Position numbers and translations under genes: made by a program. Of a stretch of 32,894 nt of DNA, positions 1 through 7,964 are shown piece by piece; positions within the stretch are counted from its first letter, which is position 1; each line of letters begins with the position of its first letter. Below the pieces are notes generated by a model, which ran no database searches, was not told the origin of the DNA, and was given only the letters and a program-made list of their open reading frames with translations. The stretch comes from Bacteroidales bacterium (GTDB lineage Bacteria; Bacteroidota; Bacteroidia; Bacteroidales; VadinHA17): positions 1 through 32,894 of the forward strand of contig JAAYQC010000198.1 in assembly GCA_012519515.1 (NCBI GenBank), given 5' to 3'.

Positions 1-246
1 CAGATGAAACCGCTGATCCGGAAACCGCCGGTTGAAAGCGCCAGGGAAGAATACATTGAAGCCGGGATCCCGGAAGAATGGATTGATCCATTGAAAAAGC
101 TGGGATACACGACACTCGGGAAACTCAGGGAGACAGCAAAGGCAGGCAAATTATCGAATGATCTGAACGTGTATAACAAAAAGAACAGGCTTGGACTGGC
201 CGGATTAAGTCCCCAGGCAGTGGAGAAATGGCTGGAAATATCATGA
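1..246 (+). CDS. lysS: C-terminal fragment, probably lysyl-tRNA synthetase (5' end outside window)
   Basis: The frame is open to the left edge of the window (the codon before the first ATG is CAG), so this is the tail of a longer gene and not an 80-residue protein. It is soluble, with no membrane segment. It contains a small helical unit with the pattern LKKLGYTTLGKL, then PGKL-like and YNKKNRLGL, ending in a VEKWL segment. From memory, Bacteroidota lysyl-tRNA synthetases carry a C-terminal extension of this type after the catalytic core, and in Bacteroides lysS lies close to pgi, which is found here at 6510. Both points rest on recall. No catalytic motif is inside the window, so another helix-hairpin-helix-tailed protein remains possible. 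Confidence 0.5.
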   Translation, partial: QMKPLIRKPPVESAREEYIEAGIPEEWIDPLKKLGYTTLGKLRETAKAGKLSNDLNVYNKKNRLGLAGLSPQAVEKWLEIS

Positions 247-398
247 TAAATGAACTTTTATCTTTTGCCGGCTAAACTATGTTGCAGTGAACGGCTCCTG
301 ACATTATCTTCAGACTGTAGTGAAAGAAGGCTAAATATTTTGAACCTAATACCGGTAATAAAGATCATTTATTGAATCTTTTTCGGCAATTAGTTTGT

Positions 399-405
399 TA
401 CTTTG
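399..405 (+). promoter_or_regulatory. Possible Bacteroidota -7 element for the PorP/SprF gene
   Basis: TACTTTG resembles the Bacteroidota -7 element TAnnTTTG but is one base short between TA and TTTG. It lies 50 bases before the preferred start at 456. A TTG at 372-374 is 24 bases upstream, which is longer than usual. Weak prediction. Confidence 0.25.
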
Positions 406-455
406 ACGTTTAAAATTGAATAATGATTCCTGAGAGTATAATCGATAAAAAAACT

Positions 456-1412
456 ATGCTGTTATTCAGAAAGACTCTGCTCATTTTCTTAGCCGTAACA
501 GCCTGTAATTCACTGTTTGGGCAGCAATTGCCCTTTAATCCGGTTTCGTACAGGATCTACACTCCCTTTGTACTGAATCCTGCCGCTGCCGGAAGCAAGG
601 ATTACCTGTCGGTCGACATGAACGCGGGATTCAGGGGACAGTCACATTCCCAGATCCTGGGCGCCAACACACGGCTTACGAAGAAAGTGCTGGGATATCT
701 TCCTTCGGGAAAAAGCTATGCCTATTCCAATGTCGGTGCCGGATTATACGGATACAATGAATATGAAGCTGCCGATTCGACCCACAATGCAGGAGTAAGT
801 GCATCGGCATCCTATCACATACCCCTGAGCGGAAGAGGACTGTCCTTCATTTCGATCGGCGCATCCGTAAAGGGAATGTATCATTTCAAGGAAGGGAACC
901 CCGACCGGGATCTTCCTTCCAGGGAATACTGGTATCCGAATGTCGACTTCGGAGTCTATGTATATAATCCCAATGCATACGCGGGTATTTCCCTTACCAA
1001 TCTTCTTCATCCTCCCAAAGACACGGCGATGCTGAATAATTATTCAGTACCGGTCTCGAGACAATATCATTTTACAGGCGGTTACAAATTCGTGCTGAGC
1101 GAATCGATGGATATAGTGCTTGAACCTTCCGTTCTGATTCACACCGACGATTCCCTGTCGTTCGATATAAAGGAAAGCATCGAGCCGCTTATAAAACTGT
1201 ACGTGGGCAATTTCTGTATCGGAACCTATTTCAACGATTACAGCAAGGTATCATTCTTTTTCCAGTACAGGTATCCCAAATTCTACATCGGGACCTATTT
1301 TGCCCTGCCTAAAGATTCTCCTTTTTACAAAAAAGCATTAACTTCGGAGGTAGCTGTGGGAATCAATTTCTCGCCAAATAAATCGGGCTACACCAAGAGC
1401 GGACACTGGTAA
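456..1412 (+). CDS. PorP/SprF family type IX secretion-associated outer-membrane protein
   Basis: Predicted outer-membrane beta-barrel of the PorP/SprF family. These proteins act with the type IX secretion or gliding machinery, or as partners of large surface proteins. The preferred ATG at 456 gives a clean signal peptide (LLIFLAVTACNSLFGQQ). An in-frame ATG at 423 would add 11 charged residues before it and is less likely. After the signal comes the family hallmark YTPFVLNPAAAG, then alternating aromatic/polar beta strands to the end, including GGYKFVLSESMDIVLEPSVL and FFQYRYPKFYIGTYF. The mature length of about 300 residues suits the family. The PD40 gene starts 23 bases downstream, so the two probably form an operon. 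Bacteroidota carry many paralogs, so this need not be the core secretion component. Confidence 0.85.
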   Translation: MLLFRKTLLIFLAVTACNSLFGQQLPFNPVSYRIYTPFVLNPAAAGSKDYLSVDMNAGFRGQSHSQILGANTRLTKKVLGYLPSGKSYAYSNVGAGLYGYNEYEAADSTHNAGVSASASYHIPLSGRGLSFISIGASVKGMYHFKEGNPDRDLPSREYWYPNVDFGVYVYNPNAYAGISLTNLLHPPKDTAMLNNYSVPVSRQYHFTGGYKFVLSESMDIVLEPSVLIHTDDSLSFDIKESIEPLIKLYVGNFCIGTYFNDYSKVSFFFQYRYPKFYIGTYFALPKDSPFYKKALTSEVAVGINFSPNKSGYTKSGHW

Positions 1413-1435
1413 TAACGTTTTGCAATAGCAATATT

Positions 1436-3169
1436 ATGAAGATCATAACAAAAAAAATATTGACTTTAGCGCCGTCACTGTTGCTGATGGCATTTGTCTC
1501 AGCCCTTGCCCCGGCACAGTCGACGGGGAATCAGGGTGCCAGGGATCTGGTAAAGGTTAACAGATTCACACTTGATATCATTCCTCCATCATCGGGAGTT
1601 CAGTTCTACCGTGAAGGTATTGTTTTTCTTTCAACAACCAGGAGCGAGACCCGGATGCTTGACAGTCACACCTCTTTTGGAAAGACCGACACTTATTATG
1701 CAGTTCCTTTCGATACGGCAACCGGAAATCCGGTGTTATTCTCCCCTGCCCTTTCATGGCAGGTCCCCTGCGAGGCTATGACCTTTAACAGCGACTACAC
1801 CGAGATGTACTATACCCGTAAGCCTTCGCACAGGGAGCCTGAAAAGATTTACATGGCAAGGTATGAACTTGCAAAAAACAAGAAACAAAGATGGGTAAGC
1901 GACACCAAGCCACTGAGTTTCTGTTCCGACCGGTCGTTGTATTCCCACCCTGCCCTCTCGCCCGACGGCGAAAAAATAGTTTTCAGCAGTAACAGGAGCG
2001 AAAGCCTTGGCGGACTCGACCTTTTCATTTCCTACAGGAAAGGCAATGAATGGTCGGCACCTGTAAACCTGGGGAACCTTATAAACACGAAGGGCAATGA
2101 ACTTACGCCTTTCCTTGACCAGGACAACAATCTTTATTTTTCATCCGACGGGCTGCCGGGTTCCGGAGGGTACGACATCTTTTTCTGCAGGTACAACGAA
2201 GGCAAATGGGAAAAGCCTGTCAATATGACGGAACTGATAAACGGCCCGGATGATGATCTGGCTTTCAAACTTAGCAGGACTGACGGTAAATCGGCTTTCT
2301 ATACAATAAGATATAAGAGTGCAGGTAAAAATCCGCAGTTATTCAAGGTCACACTGAATGACAGGACTGCCCTGGGTAAAGCTGCTAACCTTCAGGAAGC
2401 CTTCAGGCTTATTGCCCAAGCGGTAACTACTCCTGAAGAGAAAGTTGTTCCTGTTGCCGTGAAGGAAGAAAAACCTGCTCCTGTTGTAAAGGAGACTGTA
2501 GCTCCGACCGAAGCGCCTCAGCAGAAAGTTGCCATCAGCGAAAAAGTTCCTGAACCGGCTCCCGTTCAGGCCATGCCTCAACCCGCCGCCGATCCCGGCC
2601 AGATAGTGTTTCGTGTACAGTACCAGTCCGTTTCCACTAAAAACGACAGAAGGAGCATCACCATCGGGGGAAAGCCATACGATGTCTTCGAGTATTTCTC
2701 CAACGGCACTTACAAGTACTGTGCAGGTGAATTCCCTTCTCCGGCAGCGGCAGCCCCGCTTCAGGCACAGCTCCGCAGGGATGGCTACAGTGATGCTTTC
2801 GTTGTTGCCTTCAGGAATAATGAACGTGTAACGGGGTCGTTACAGAACATAAGCAGTCAGGCTCCTGCCGCTCAGAGAGTTCAGGCACAGGAGCTACCGA
2901 CACCTGCAGACCGGGCGAATCAGGACAGGATTGTTTACCGTGTGCAGTTTGCCTCCTATATGAATCCAAGGGGAAGCTACGAGAAAACCTTTGGCGGCAC
3001 CCGGTATATGGTATTCGAGTATATGTATAACGGAGCCTGCCGTGCCTGCGCGGGAGAATTCGGTTCTTCAGCCGCGGCTGCAGGGCTGCAGAGACAGATC
3101 ATGAAGGAAGGTTATCCCGATGCATTCGTGATCGCGACAAGAGGGAATGAAAGAGTAATAAATCCCTGA
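1436..3169 (+). CDS. Secreted PD40 beta-propeller protein with two C-terminal SPOR-like repeats
   Basis: A 577-residue exported protein. Residues 1-28 form a signal peptide ending APAQS. Residues about 171-296 hold PD40/WD40-like propeller blades (HPALSPDGEKIVFSSNR, then LYFSSDGLPGSGGYDIFF). A proline/alanine/valine/glutamate-rich linker covers about 335-388. Two similar SPOR-like modules follow at about 389-467 and 498-577, each with a YRVQ opening, a central FEY..NG segment, AGEF and a DAFV strand. SPOR domains bind glycan strands of peptidoglycan stripped of stem peptides, so I infer a periplasmic protein anchored to the cell wall. It follows a PorP/SprF gene by 23 bases. The related T9SS protein PorE instead ends in an OmpA-like peptidoglycan-binding domain. 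No catalytic residues are evident. Confidence 0.75.
   Translation: MKIITKKILTLAPSLLLMAFVSALAPAQSTGNQGARDLVKVNRFTLDIIPPSSGVQFYREGIVFLSTTRSETRMLDSHTSFGKTDTYYAVPFDTATGNPVLFSPALSWQVPCEAMTFNSDYTEMYYTRKPSHREPEKIYMARYELAKNKKQRWVSDTKPLSFCSDRSLYSHPALSPDGEKIVFSSNRSESLGGLDLFISYRKGNEWSAPVNLGNLINTKGNELTPFLDQDNNLYFSSDGLPGSGGYDIFFCRYNEGKWEKPVNMTELINGPDDDLAFKLSRTDGKSAFYTIRYKSAGKNPQLFKVTLNDRTALGKAANLQEAFRLIAQAVTTPEEKVVPVAVKEEKPAPVVKETVAPTEAPQQKVAISEKVPEPAPVQAMPQPAADPGQIVFRVQYQSVSTKNDRRSITIGGKPYDVFEYFSNGTYKYCAGEFPSPAAAAPLQAQLRRDGYSDAFVVAFRNNERVTGSLQNISSQAPAAQRVQAQELPTPADRANQDRIVYRVQFASYMNPRGSYEKTFGGTRYMVFEYMYNGACRACAGEFGSSAAAAGLQRQIMKEGYPDAFVIATRGNERVINP
2600..3166 (+). repeat. Tandem pair of SPOR-like coding repeats
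   Basis: Two homologous modules of about 78 residues lie at 2600-2836 and 2927-3166, joined by a 30-residue Ala/Gln-rich linker. Shared positions include YRVQ, the FEY segment, (Y/C)(K/R)(Y/A)CAGEF, a run of alanines followed by LQ, DGY or EGY before DAFV, and NERV at the end. This looks like an internal duplication within the gene. Confidence 0.7.
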
Positions 3170-3205
3170 TACTCCCGCTCCGTAAAAAAACTAAGCCGAC
3201 CCGGT

Positions 3206-5539
3206 CTAGAGCCTGTTCAGCTGTCCGTCGAAGTGCAGGACCTCACCTTTTTTTGTGTCCGAGGAGAATTTAAAACCATTATAGTTCAGGAACAAAGGCA
3301 TTCCCGACACTGATTTCACCTTCAGATCAGTCAATTTGCCTTCATCCCATTCAAAATCGAGTTCAAATCCGCCTCTTGCCCTTATCCCCCTGATCTTTCC
3401 CGAAGGAACAGCGTCGGGCAACGAAGGCAGGATATCAATCTCATCAAGATGGCTTTGGATGAGCATCTCGGCTATGCCGGCAGCTCCGCCGAAATTCCCG
3501 TCAATCTGGAATGGCGGATGTGCATCAAAAAGATTGGGATATGAGCCGCCTCCTGAAGACCCCCCTCCCGTTGCCCGGGCAGCAGGCATTCCCTGAGGTC
3601 TCAGAAGCATCCTGACCATCTGCCATGTATGATTACCTTCCCTGAACCTTGCCCAGAAATTGATTTTCCACGCGAGGCTCCATCCGGTTCCCTCGTCGCC
3701 TCTTGCCTCGAGCGATTTTCTGGCTGCCTCCATGAATTCGGGATTATCCTTCCAGTTAATTTCCTTGCCCGGATGAACACCCCAGAGATGCGAAACATGA
3801 CGATGCTTGTTATCCGGATCATCAATATCGTCCATCCATTCCTGAAGCTGGCCGAACCTGCCGATCCTGTAGGGAGCAATCCGGGGGAGCAGGCTTTCAA
3901 GAGTATCCACGAAGGCATCATTGGCATCCAGTATCTTGTCAGCCTCGATACATGCCCTGAAGAGACTTTTTATTATCTGGTGGTCCATGGTTGGACCGGA
4001 AACAAGACCTCCGGTCTCCGGCGAGTTGGAGGGGCATGAAACCAGCCATCCGGTGGCCGGATCGGCAACAAGAAAATCCGCGTAAAACATTGCAGCGCTT
4101 TTCATGACCGGCCAGGCAGTATTCCTGAGAAATGAAGTATCTCTTCCAAACAGAAAATGTTCCCAGTAATGATGAGCCATCCATCCGCTTCCGCCAACCC
4201 AGATCCCATGATCGGAAGCATTTATGGGAGCAGCTCCCCTCCATATGTCGGTGTTGTGGTGAAGAACCCATCCCCGCGCATTATAATGATCGTCTGCAAC
4301 CTTTGAACCGGCAGGCACCACCTCTCCTATCATTCTGAAAAGGGCTTCATGACATTCGGCTATGTTGAGTACTTCGGCCGGCCAGTAATTCATCTCTATG
4401 TTGATGTTAACGGTGTACTTGCTGTCCCACGGTGGGTTCAGCCTGTCGTTCCATATACCCTGAAGATTTGCAGGATAGCTTCCCTCACGGCTTGATGAAA
4501 GAAGAAGATATCTTCCATACTGTACATAAAGGGCAGCCAGGGAATTGTCCATTTCAACAGGTATCTCATTGATTCTTTTGTCAGTCGGCAGGTTCTCCTT
4601 GCCTGATGAACCCAGATCAATAGAGAATCTGTCGAAATATTTCCTGTAATCCTCTATGTGTTCTTTCTTCAGCTTCTCATACGATTTTCCTTCTGCCGCC
4701 TCAAGATGCTTCGCGCATAAAGCCTCAGGATTGCCGGAAACATCATTGGGACTGACAAAATTTGTGGCTGCAGAAAGCAGGATGGTGGCTTCATTTGCAT
4801 TTTCAATATGAAGCCCGTCTTCCGAGCAGTTTATCTTTCCTCCCTTCAAAAGGACCCTGGCGGTTGAGCTGCCGTAAAGAACACCGTTTTTTACCTTCAC
4901 GGCGAGTGTAAGTGTATTGTTTTCGCCCGGTGTCACCTTAAAATCCTCGTGCAGGGCTGTCATTTTCAGATCGAAGGAAAGCGATCGTCTGTTGTCGGAT
5001 AAAAGCCTGATCACTATCAGGTTTGCCGGGTGACTCGCGAAGTATTCGCGGGTGTACTTTTTCCCGCCGGTCATATAAGTTGTTCTGCAAATTGCATTTG
5101 CAATATCCAGTTCTCTTCTGAATTCAGTAATTGAGTCGTGATTTGCAAACTCAAGCCACAGGTCTCCGAAAGGCTGGTATTTCTCCTGGTGCAGCGGTAC
5201 GCTCATGAACTTTTCAAGGGCCAGCTTTTCCGCTTCTTTCTGTTTTCCTTCCCAAAGCAGTTTCCTTATGGTTCCCAGGTATTCCGATGCGCCCTCATGG
5301 GAATAATCGTGGGGGCGGCCTGTCCAGAGGGTTTCTTCATTAAACTGGATGTGATCCGTACTCTCACCTCCGTAAATCATTGCACCCAGTCGTCCGTTAC
5401 CGATAGGAAGAGCTTCCACCCACGATGAAGCCGGTTGTTCATACCAGAGTTTAAGCTTGTCATTTTCCTCCGCGCCGGGCTTGCATGCTGAAAGAAGAGA
5501 GAAAACAAACAAAAAAATTATCAGATTGATGTATTTCAT
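3206..5539 (-). CDS. Alpha-L-fucosidase-like glycoside hydrolase family 95 lipoprotein
   Basis: A 777-residue GH95 enzyme, a family that releases alpha-1,2-linked L-fucose (some members act on L-galactose) by inversion. Residues 1-19 are a lipoprotein signal with lipobox LSAC, C19 being the lipidated residue, so it is probably anchored in the outer membrane or periplasm. The N-terminal domain opens with PIGNGRLGAMIYGG (45-58). The catalytic (alpha/alpha)6 region contains VNINIEMNYWP with N378 and N380, NSPE with E508, and DAHPPFQIDGNFGG with D680. These match the Asn pair, acid Glu and Asp of Bifidobacterium AfcA. The length is usual. A Gly/Ser-rich stretch at 658-666 precedes the last motif. 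No SusC/SusD or regulator lies nearby, so it is not in an obvious polysaccharide utilization locus. It converges with the PD40 gene. Confidence 0.88.
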   Translation of the reverse strand: MKYINLIIFLFVFSLLSACKPGAEENDKLKLWYEQPASSWVEALPIGNGRLGAMIYGGESTDHIQFNEETLWTGRPHDYSHEGASEYLGTIRKLLWEGKQKEAEKLALEKFMSVPLHQEKYQPFGDLWLEFANHDSITEFRRELDIANAICRTTYMTGGKKYTREYFASHPANLIVIRLLSDNRRSLSFDLKMTALHEDFKVTPGENNTLTLAVKVKNGVLYGSSTARVLLKGGKINCSEDGLHIENANEATILLSAATNFVSPNDVSGNPEALCAKHLEAAEGKSYEKLKKEHIEDYRKYFDRFSIDLGSSGKENLPTDKRINEIPVEMDNSLAALYVQYGRYLLLSSSREGSYPANLQGIWNDRLNPPWDSKYTVNINIEMNYWPAEVLNIAECHEALFRMIGEVVPAGSKVADDHYNARGWVLHHNTDIWRGAAPINASDHGIWVGGSGWMAHHYWEHFLFGRDTSFLRNTAWPVMKSAAMFYADFLVADPATGWLVSCPSNSPETGGLVSGPTMDHQIIKSLFRACIEADKILDANDAFVDTLESLLPRIAPYRIGRFGQLQEWMDDIDDPDNKHRHVSHLWGVHPGKEINWKDNPEFMEAARKSLEARGDEGTGWSLAWKINFWARFREGNHTWQMVRMLLRPQGMPAARATGGGSSGGGSYPNLFDAHPPFQIDGNFGGAAGIAEMLIQSHLDEIDILPSLPDAVPSGKIRGIRARGGFELDFEWDEGKLTDLKVKSVSGMPLFLNYNGFKFSSDTKKGEVLHFDGQLNRL

Positions 5540-5684
5540 AATCGAAGGAGATAAGTGGATAATTTAGCAAGATACAAACTAATTTTATCGATTCCGGCAA
5601 TAAATATTTACTGACTGCATGCAACTTTATGTTTTTTTCAATGTCTTTATGATGAAAATTATTTACCAACAAAATAATACGGCT

Positions 5685-6404
5685 ATGAAGAGTCTAAAAA
5701 TCGGAATGATCCTGATCTTTGCCCTTGGCATCAGTGTATGTACATACGGACAGTTCCGCCGGACGGTTAACGGCAATAAGAATGTTGTTAAGGAAAGGAG
5801 GGATGCCGGTCAGTTTGCGGATCTCAGGGTAAGCAGCGGAATTGATGTATATCTTTCACAGGGCACAGGAGAATCGATAGAAGTGGAAGCTGACGAGAAT
5901 CTCCATGAATATATACTGACTGAAATAAAGAGTGGTGTCCTGCATGTCTATACCAGGGCCAACATTCTCAGAGCTGAAAGGAAGAGGGTATATGTGACCA
6001 TGAAGAATATCAGGTCGCTCAGCATCTCGAGTGCCGGCGATATAATCGGGCAGACTCCGATACAGGCTGATCGCCTGGAGTTGTCGGCAAGCAGTGCCGG
6101 CGACATCAAGCTTGAAGTCAAGGCCAGGGAGATCAGGGTCGGGGTAAGCAGTTCAGGTGATATTACTCTAACAGGGGAAGCCGATATGCTATATGCCGAT
6201 CTGAGCAGTGCCGGCGATCTCAACGCGTACGGTCTTGTCGTAAGGGAGGCTGATGTTTCGGCTTCCAGCGCGGGTGATGCCGATATCTATGTCACCGAAA
6301 AACTCACGGCACGGTCATCAAGCGCCGGAGACATCAACTACAGGGGTAACCCGAAATACGTTGACGCCCATTCATCGAGTGCGGGGAGTGTGAACCGGAA
6401 ATAG
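5685..6404 (+). CDS. Secreted GIN-domain (DUF2807) protein with SSAGD beta-helix repeats
   Basis: The preferred ATG at 5685 gives 239 residues with a standard signal peptide (MKSLKIGMILIFALGISVCTYGQ); an upstream ATG at 5619 would bury the signal. The mature part matches the head-GIN/DUF2807 family of exported Bacteroidota proteins, including the opening FADLRVSSGIDVYLSQG. The motif SSAGD or a close variant recurs seven times at 18-21 residue spacing, as expected for one turn each of a right-handed beta helix with Ser/Ala/Gly/Asp turns. The biochemical role of the family is unknown; adhesin or surface roles have been suggested only by annotation. It is transcribed divergently from the GH95 gene and ends in its own hairpin terminator. 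Confidence 0.85.
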   Translation: MKSLKIGMILIFALGISVCTYGQFRRTVNGNKNVVKERRDAGQFADLRVSSGIDVYLSQGTGESIEVEADENLHEYILTEIKSGVLHVYTRANILRAERKRVYVTMKNIRSLSISSAGDIIGQTPIQADRLELSASSAGDIKLEVKAREIRVGVSSSGDITLTGEADMLYADLSSAGDLNAYGLVVREADVSASSAGDADIYVTEKLTARSSSAGDINYRGNPKYVDAHSSSAGSVNRK

Positions 6405-6437
6405 TTCTTTCCTGTATATAAAAAGCTTTATCAAATG

Positions 6438-6468
6438 AAGCCGGTAGGTAAATCCTGCCGGCTTTTTT
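6438..6468 (+). terminator. Rho-independent terminator after the GIN-domain gene
   Basis: An 11-bp stem (arm AAGCCGGTAGG, 6438-6448; partner 6454-6464, one G-T wobble) with a 5-base loop TAAAT is followed by an uninterrupted run of T at 6463-6468. It lies 34 bases after the stop codon at 6404 and before the pgi promoter. Confidence 0.85.
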
Positions 6469-6469
6469 G

Positions 6470-6477
6470 TAACTTTG
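6470..6477 (+). promoter_or_regulatory. -7 element (TAACTTTG) for pgi
   Basis: TAACTTTG is an exact match to the Bacteroidota -7 consensus TAnnTTTG and lies 32 bases before the pgi ATG. No good TTG -33 element is visible upstream because that space is the terminator hairpin. Transcription would start near 6484. Confidence 0.5.
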
Positions 6478-6509
6478 TGTATTGGTAACCCTTCTTAAAT
6501 AATTAACAG

Positions 6510-7853
6510 ATGAATGAAACTCTAAGTTTAAATCTCAGGAATATTGCAGATTTCGTTTCACTTGAAGAAGTAACGGCTCTTGCCCAGCAGTCGGTAAGGC
6601 ATCTTGACAGCCTTAATAACAAAACCGGAGCAGGAAATGATTTCCTTGGCTGGATGACACTGCCGGACGACATTCTGCCTCAGCTTGACAACATAGAAAA
6701 ATGTGCAGAATACCTGAGATCAATATCCGATTTCACCGTTGTTATCGGAATAGGAGGCTCATATCTCGGATCCAGGGCTGTTATCGAGGCACTTTCCCAT
6801 ACTTTTACAAGCCTGAGGCAGGACTTGCATCATGAAGTCTTGTTTGCCGGGCAGAATCTGTCGGAGGATTACATTGCCGATCTTCTTGAGATACTCGACA
6901 AGGTCAATTATTCGATAGTTGTTATTTCAAAATCGGGAGTGACGACGGAGCCCGCGATTGCCTTCCGTATCATCCGCAATCATCTTGAGCACAAGCTGGG
7001 GAAAGCAGAAGCAAATAAAAGGATCGTCGCAATAACCGACAGCAGCAAAGGTGCCCTGAGACTGCTTTCACAGAAAAACGGATACCGGACATTCGTAATT
7101 CCCGACAATATCGGCGGAAGATATTCAGTTCTGACGCCGGCCGGATTATTGCCGATAGCCCTGTGCGGATTTGACATAAGGCTGCTGGTCGGGGGAGCTA
7201 AGTCGATGGAAGAGATATCCCGCACCAACAGAAACGGTGAATCAAACCTGCCGCTTCTCTATGCTGCCGCCCGGAACCTAATTCTCCAATCGGGAAAGAC
7301 AACGGAAATAATGGTTAGCTACAATCCAAAACTTCATTACTTTGCTGAATGGTGGAAGCAGTTGTTCGGGGAAAGTGAAGGCAAGGACGGTAAGGGAATC
7401 TTTCCCGCGGCAGTCGATTTCACAACCGACCTTCATTCGCTGGGACAATATATTCAGGATGGCCAAAGGATATTGTTTGAGACCGTTCTTTCAGTCAGGG
7501 AACCTGCAAAAAAGGTGACGGTCCCTGAGGAAGAGGACGATGCTGACCAGCTTAATTACCTTGCAGGCAAGAGGATGTCGTATGTTGATCACAATGCCGC
7601 GGCAGGAACCATTCTCGCTCACAACGACGGTAATGTGCCTGTAATACACATAAGCATTCCGGAACTTACCGAATATTACATCGGTCAGTTATTTTATTTC
7701 TTTGAGCTTGCCTGCGGTGTCAGCGGATATATCCTGGATGTAAATCCCTTCGATCAGCCAGGAGTTGAAGCATACAAGAAAAATATGTTTGCCCTGAACA
7801 ACAAGCCCGGTTATGAGGAAGCCGGAAAAATCCTCAAAGAAAGACTTAAATAA
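6510..7853 (+). CDS. pgi: Glucose-6-phosphate isomerase
   Basis: Interconverts glucose-6-phosphate and fructose-6-phosphate in cytosolic glycolysis and gluconeogenesis. The 447-residue length is that of the short bacterial form. Visible motifs are the phosphate-binding GIGGSYLGSRA (80-90) and SKSGVTTEPA (140-149), GGRYSVLTPAGL (202-213), the catalytic glutamate in FGESEGKDGKG (near 288), histidine 309 in DLHSLGQY, and the C-terminal lysine in GVEAYKKNMF (near 423). The ATG at 6510 is the only sensible start and follows a good -7 promoter element and the upstream gene's terminator. A PfkB sugar kinase follows after 111 bases, possibly co-transcribed. Confidence 0.97.
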   Translation: MNETLSLNLRNIADFVSLEEVTALAQQSVRHLDSLNNKTGAGNDFLGWMTLPDDILPQLDNIEKCAEYLRSISDFTVVIGIGGSYLGSRAVIEALSHTFTSLRQDLHHEVLFAGQNLSEDYIADLLEILDKVNYSIVVISKSGVTTEPAIAFRIIRNHLEHKLGKAEANKRIVAITDSSKGALRLLSQKNGYRTFVIPDNIGGRYSVLTPAGLLPIALCGFDIRLLVGGAKSMEEISRTNRNGESNLPLLYAAARNLILQSGKTTEIMVSYNPKLHYFAEWWKQLFGESEGKDGKGIFPAAVDFTTDLHSLGQYIQDGQRILFETVLSVREPAKKVTVPEEEDDADQLNYLAGKRMSYVDHNAAAGTILAHNDGNVPVIHISIPELTEYYIGQLFYFFELACGVSGYILDVNPFDQPGVEAYKKNMFALNNKPGYEEAGKILKERLK

Positions 7854-7861
7854 ATCAAAAT

Positions 7862-7913
7862 GAAACTCACATGTGTCAAATGCATGAACATGTTTTTCGG
7901 TCATGTGAGTTTC
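7862..7913 (+). repeat. Large inverted repeat (12-bp perfect stem) between pgi and the sugar kinase
   Basis: GAAACTCACATG (7862-7873) is the exact reverse complement of CATGTGAGTTTC (7902-7913), with a 28-base loop. It begins eight bases after the pgi stop codon at 7851-7853. No T run follows, so it is not a classical intrinsic terminator. It could protect the pgi 3' end, attenuate readthrough or bind a regulator. Confidence 0.6.
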
Positions 7914-7932
7914 CCTGCCTGGGCAAGGCAGG
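7914..7932 (+). repeat. Second hairpin directly after the large inverted repeat
   Basis: CCTGCCT (7914-7920) pairs with AGGCAGG (7926-7932) over a 5-base loop GGGCA. It directly adjoins the preceding 12-bp inverted repeat, so the leader of the kinase gene could hold two stacked hairpins 32 bases before its ATG. Confidence 0.5.
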
Positions 7933-7964
7933 CATCATAACATGAAAATCAAAACTATATAATT

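Noticed and set aside
360-383. Weak hairpin AAAGAT...ATCTTT followed by T before the PorP gene
   Set aside because: Six A/T-rich base pairs with a 10-base loop, and about 115 bases after the upstream stop; too weak to call a terminator.
3629-4039. Plus-strand open frame within the GH95 gene
   Set aside because: Antisense shadow of the catalytic domain region; no independent support.
5575-5582. TTAGTTTG on the minus strand as a promoter for the GH95 gene
   Set aside because: One mismatch to TAnnTTTG and no -33 element; noted but not strong enough to list as a feature.
3206-6404. Possible polysaccharide utilization locus around the GH95 and GIN genes
   Set aside because: No SusC/SusD pair, no other glycoside hydrolase, and no hybrid two-component or ECF/anti-sigma regulator nearby.
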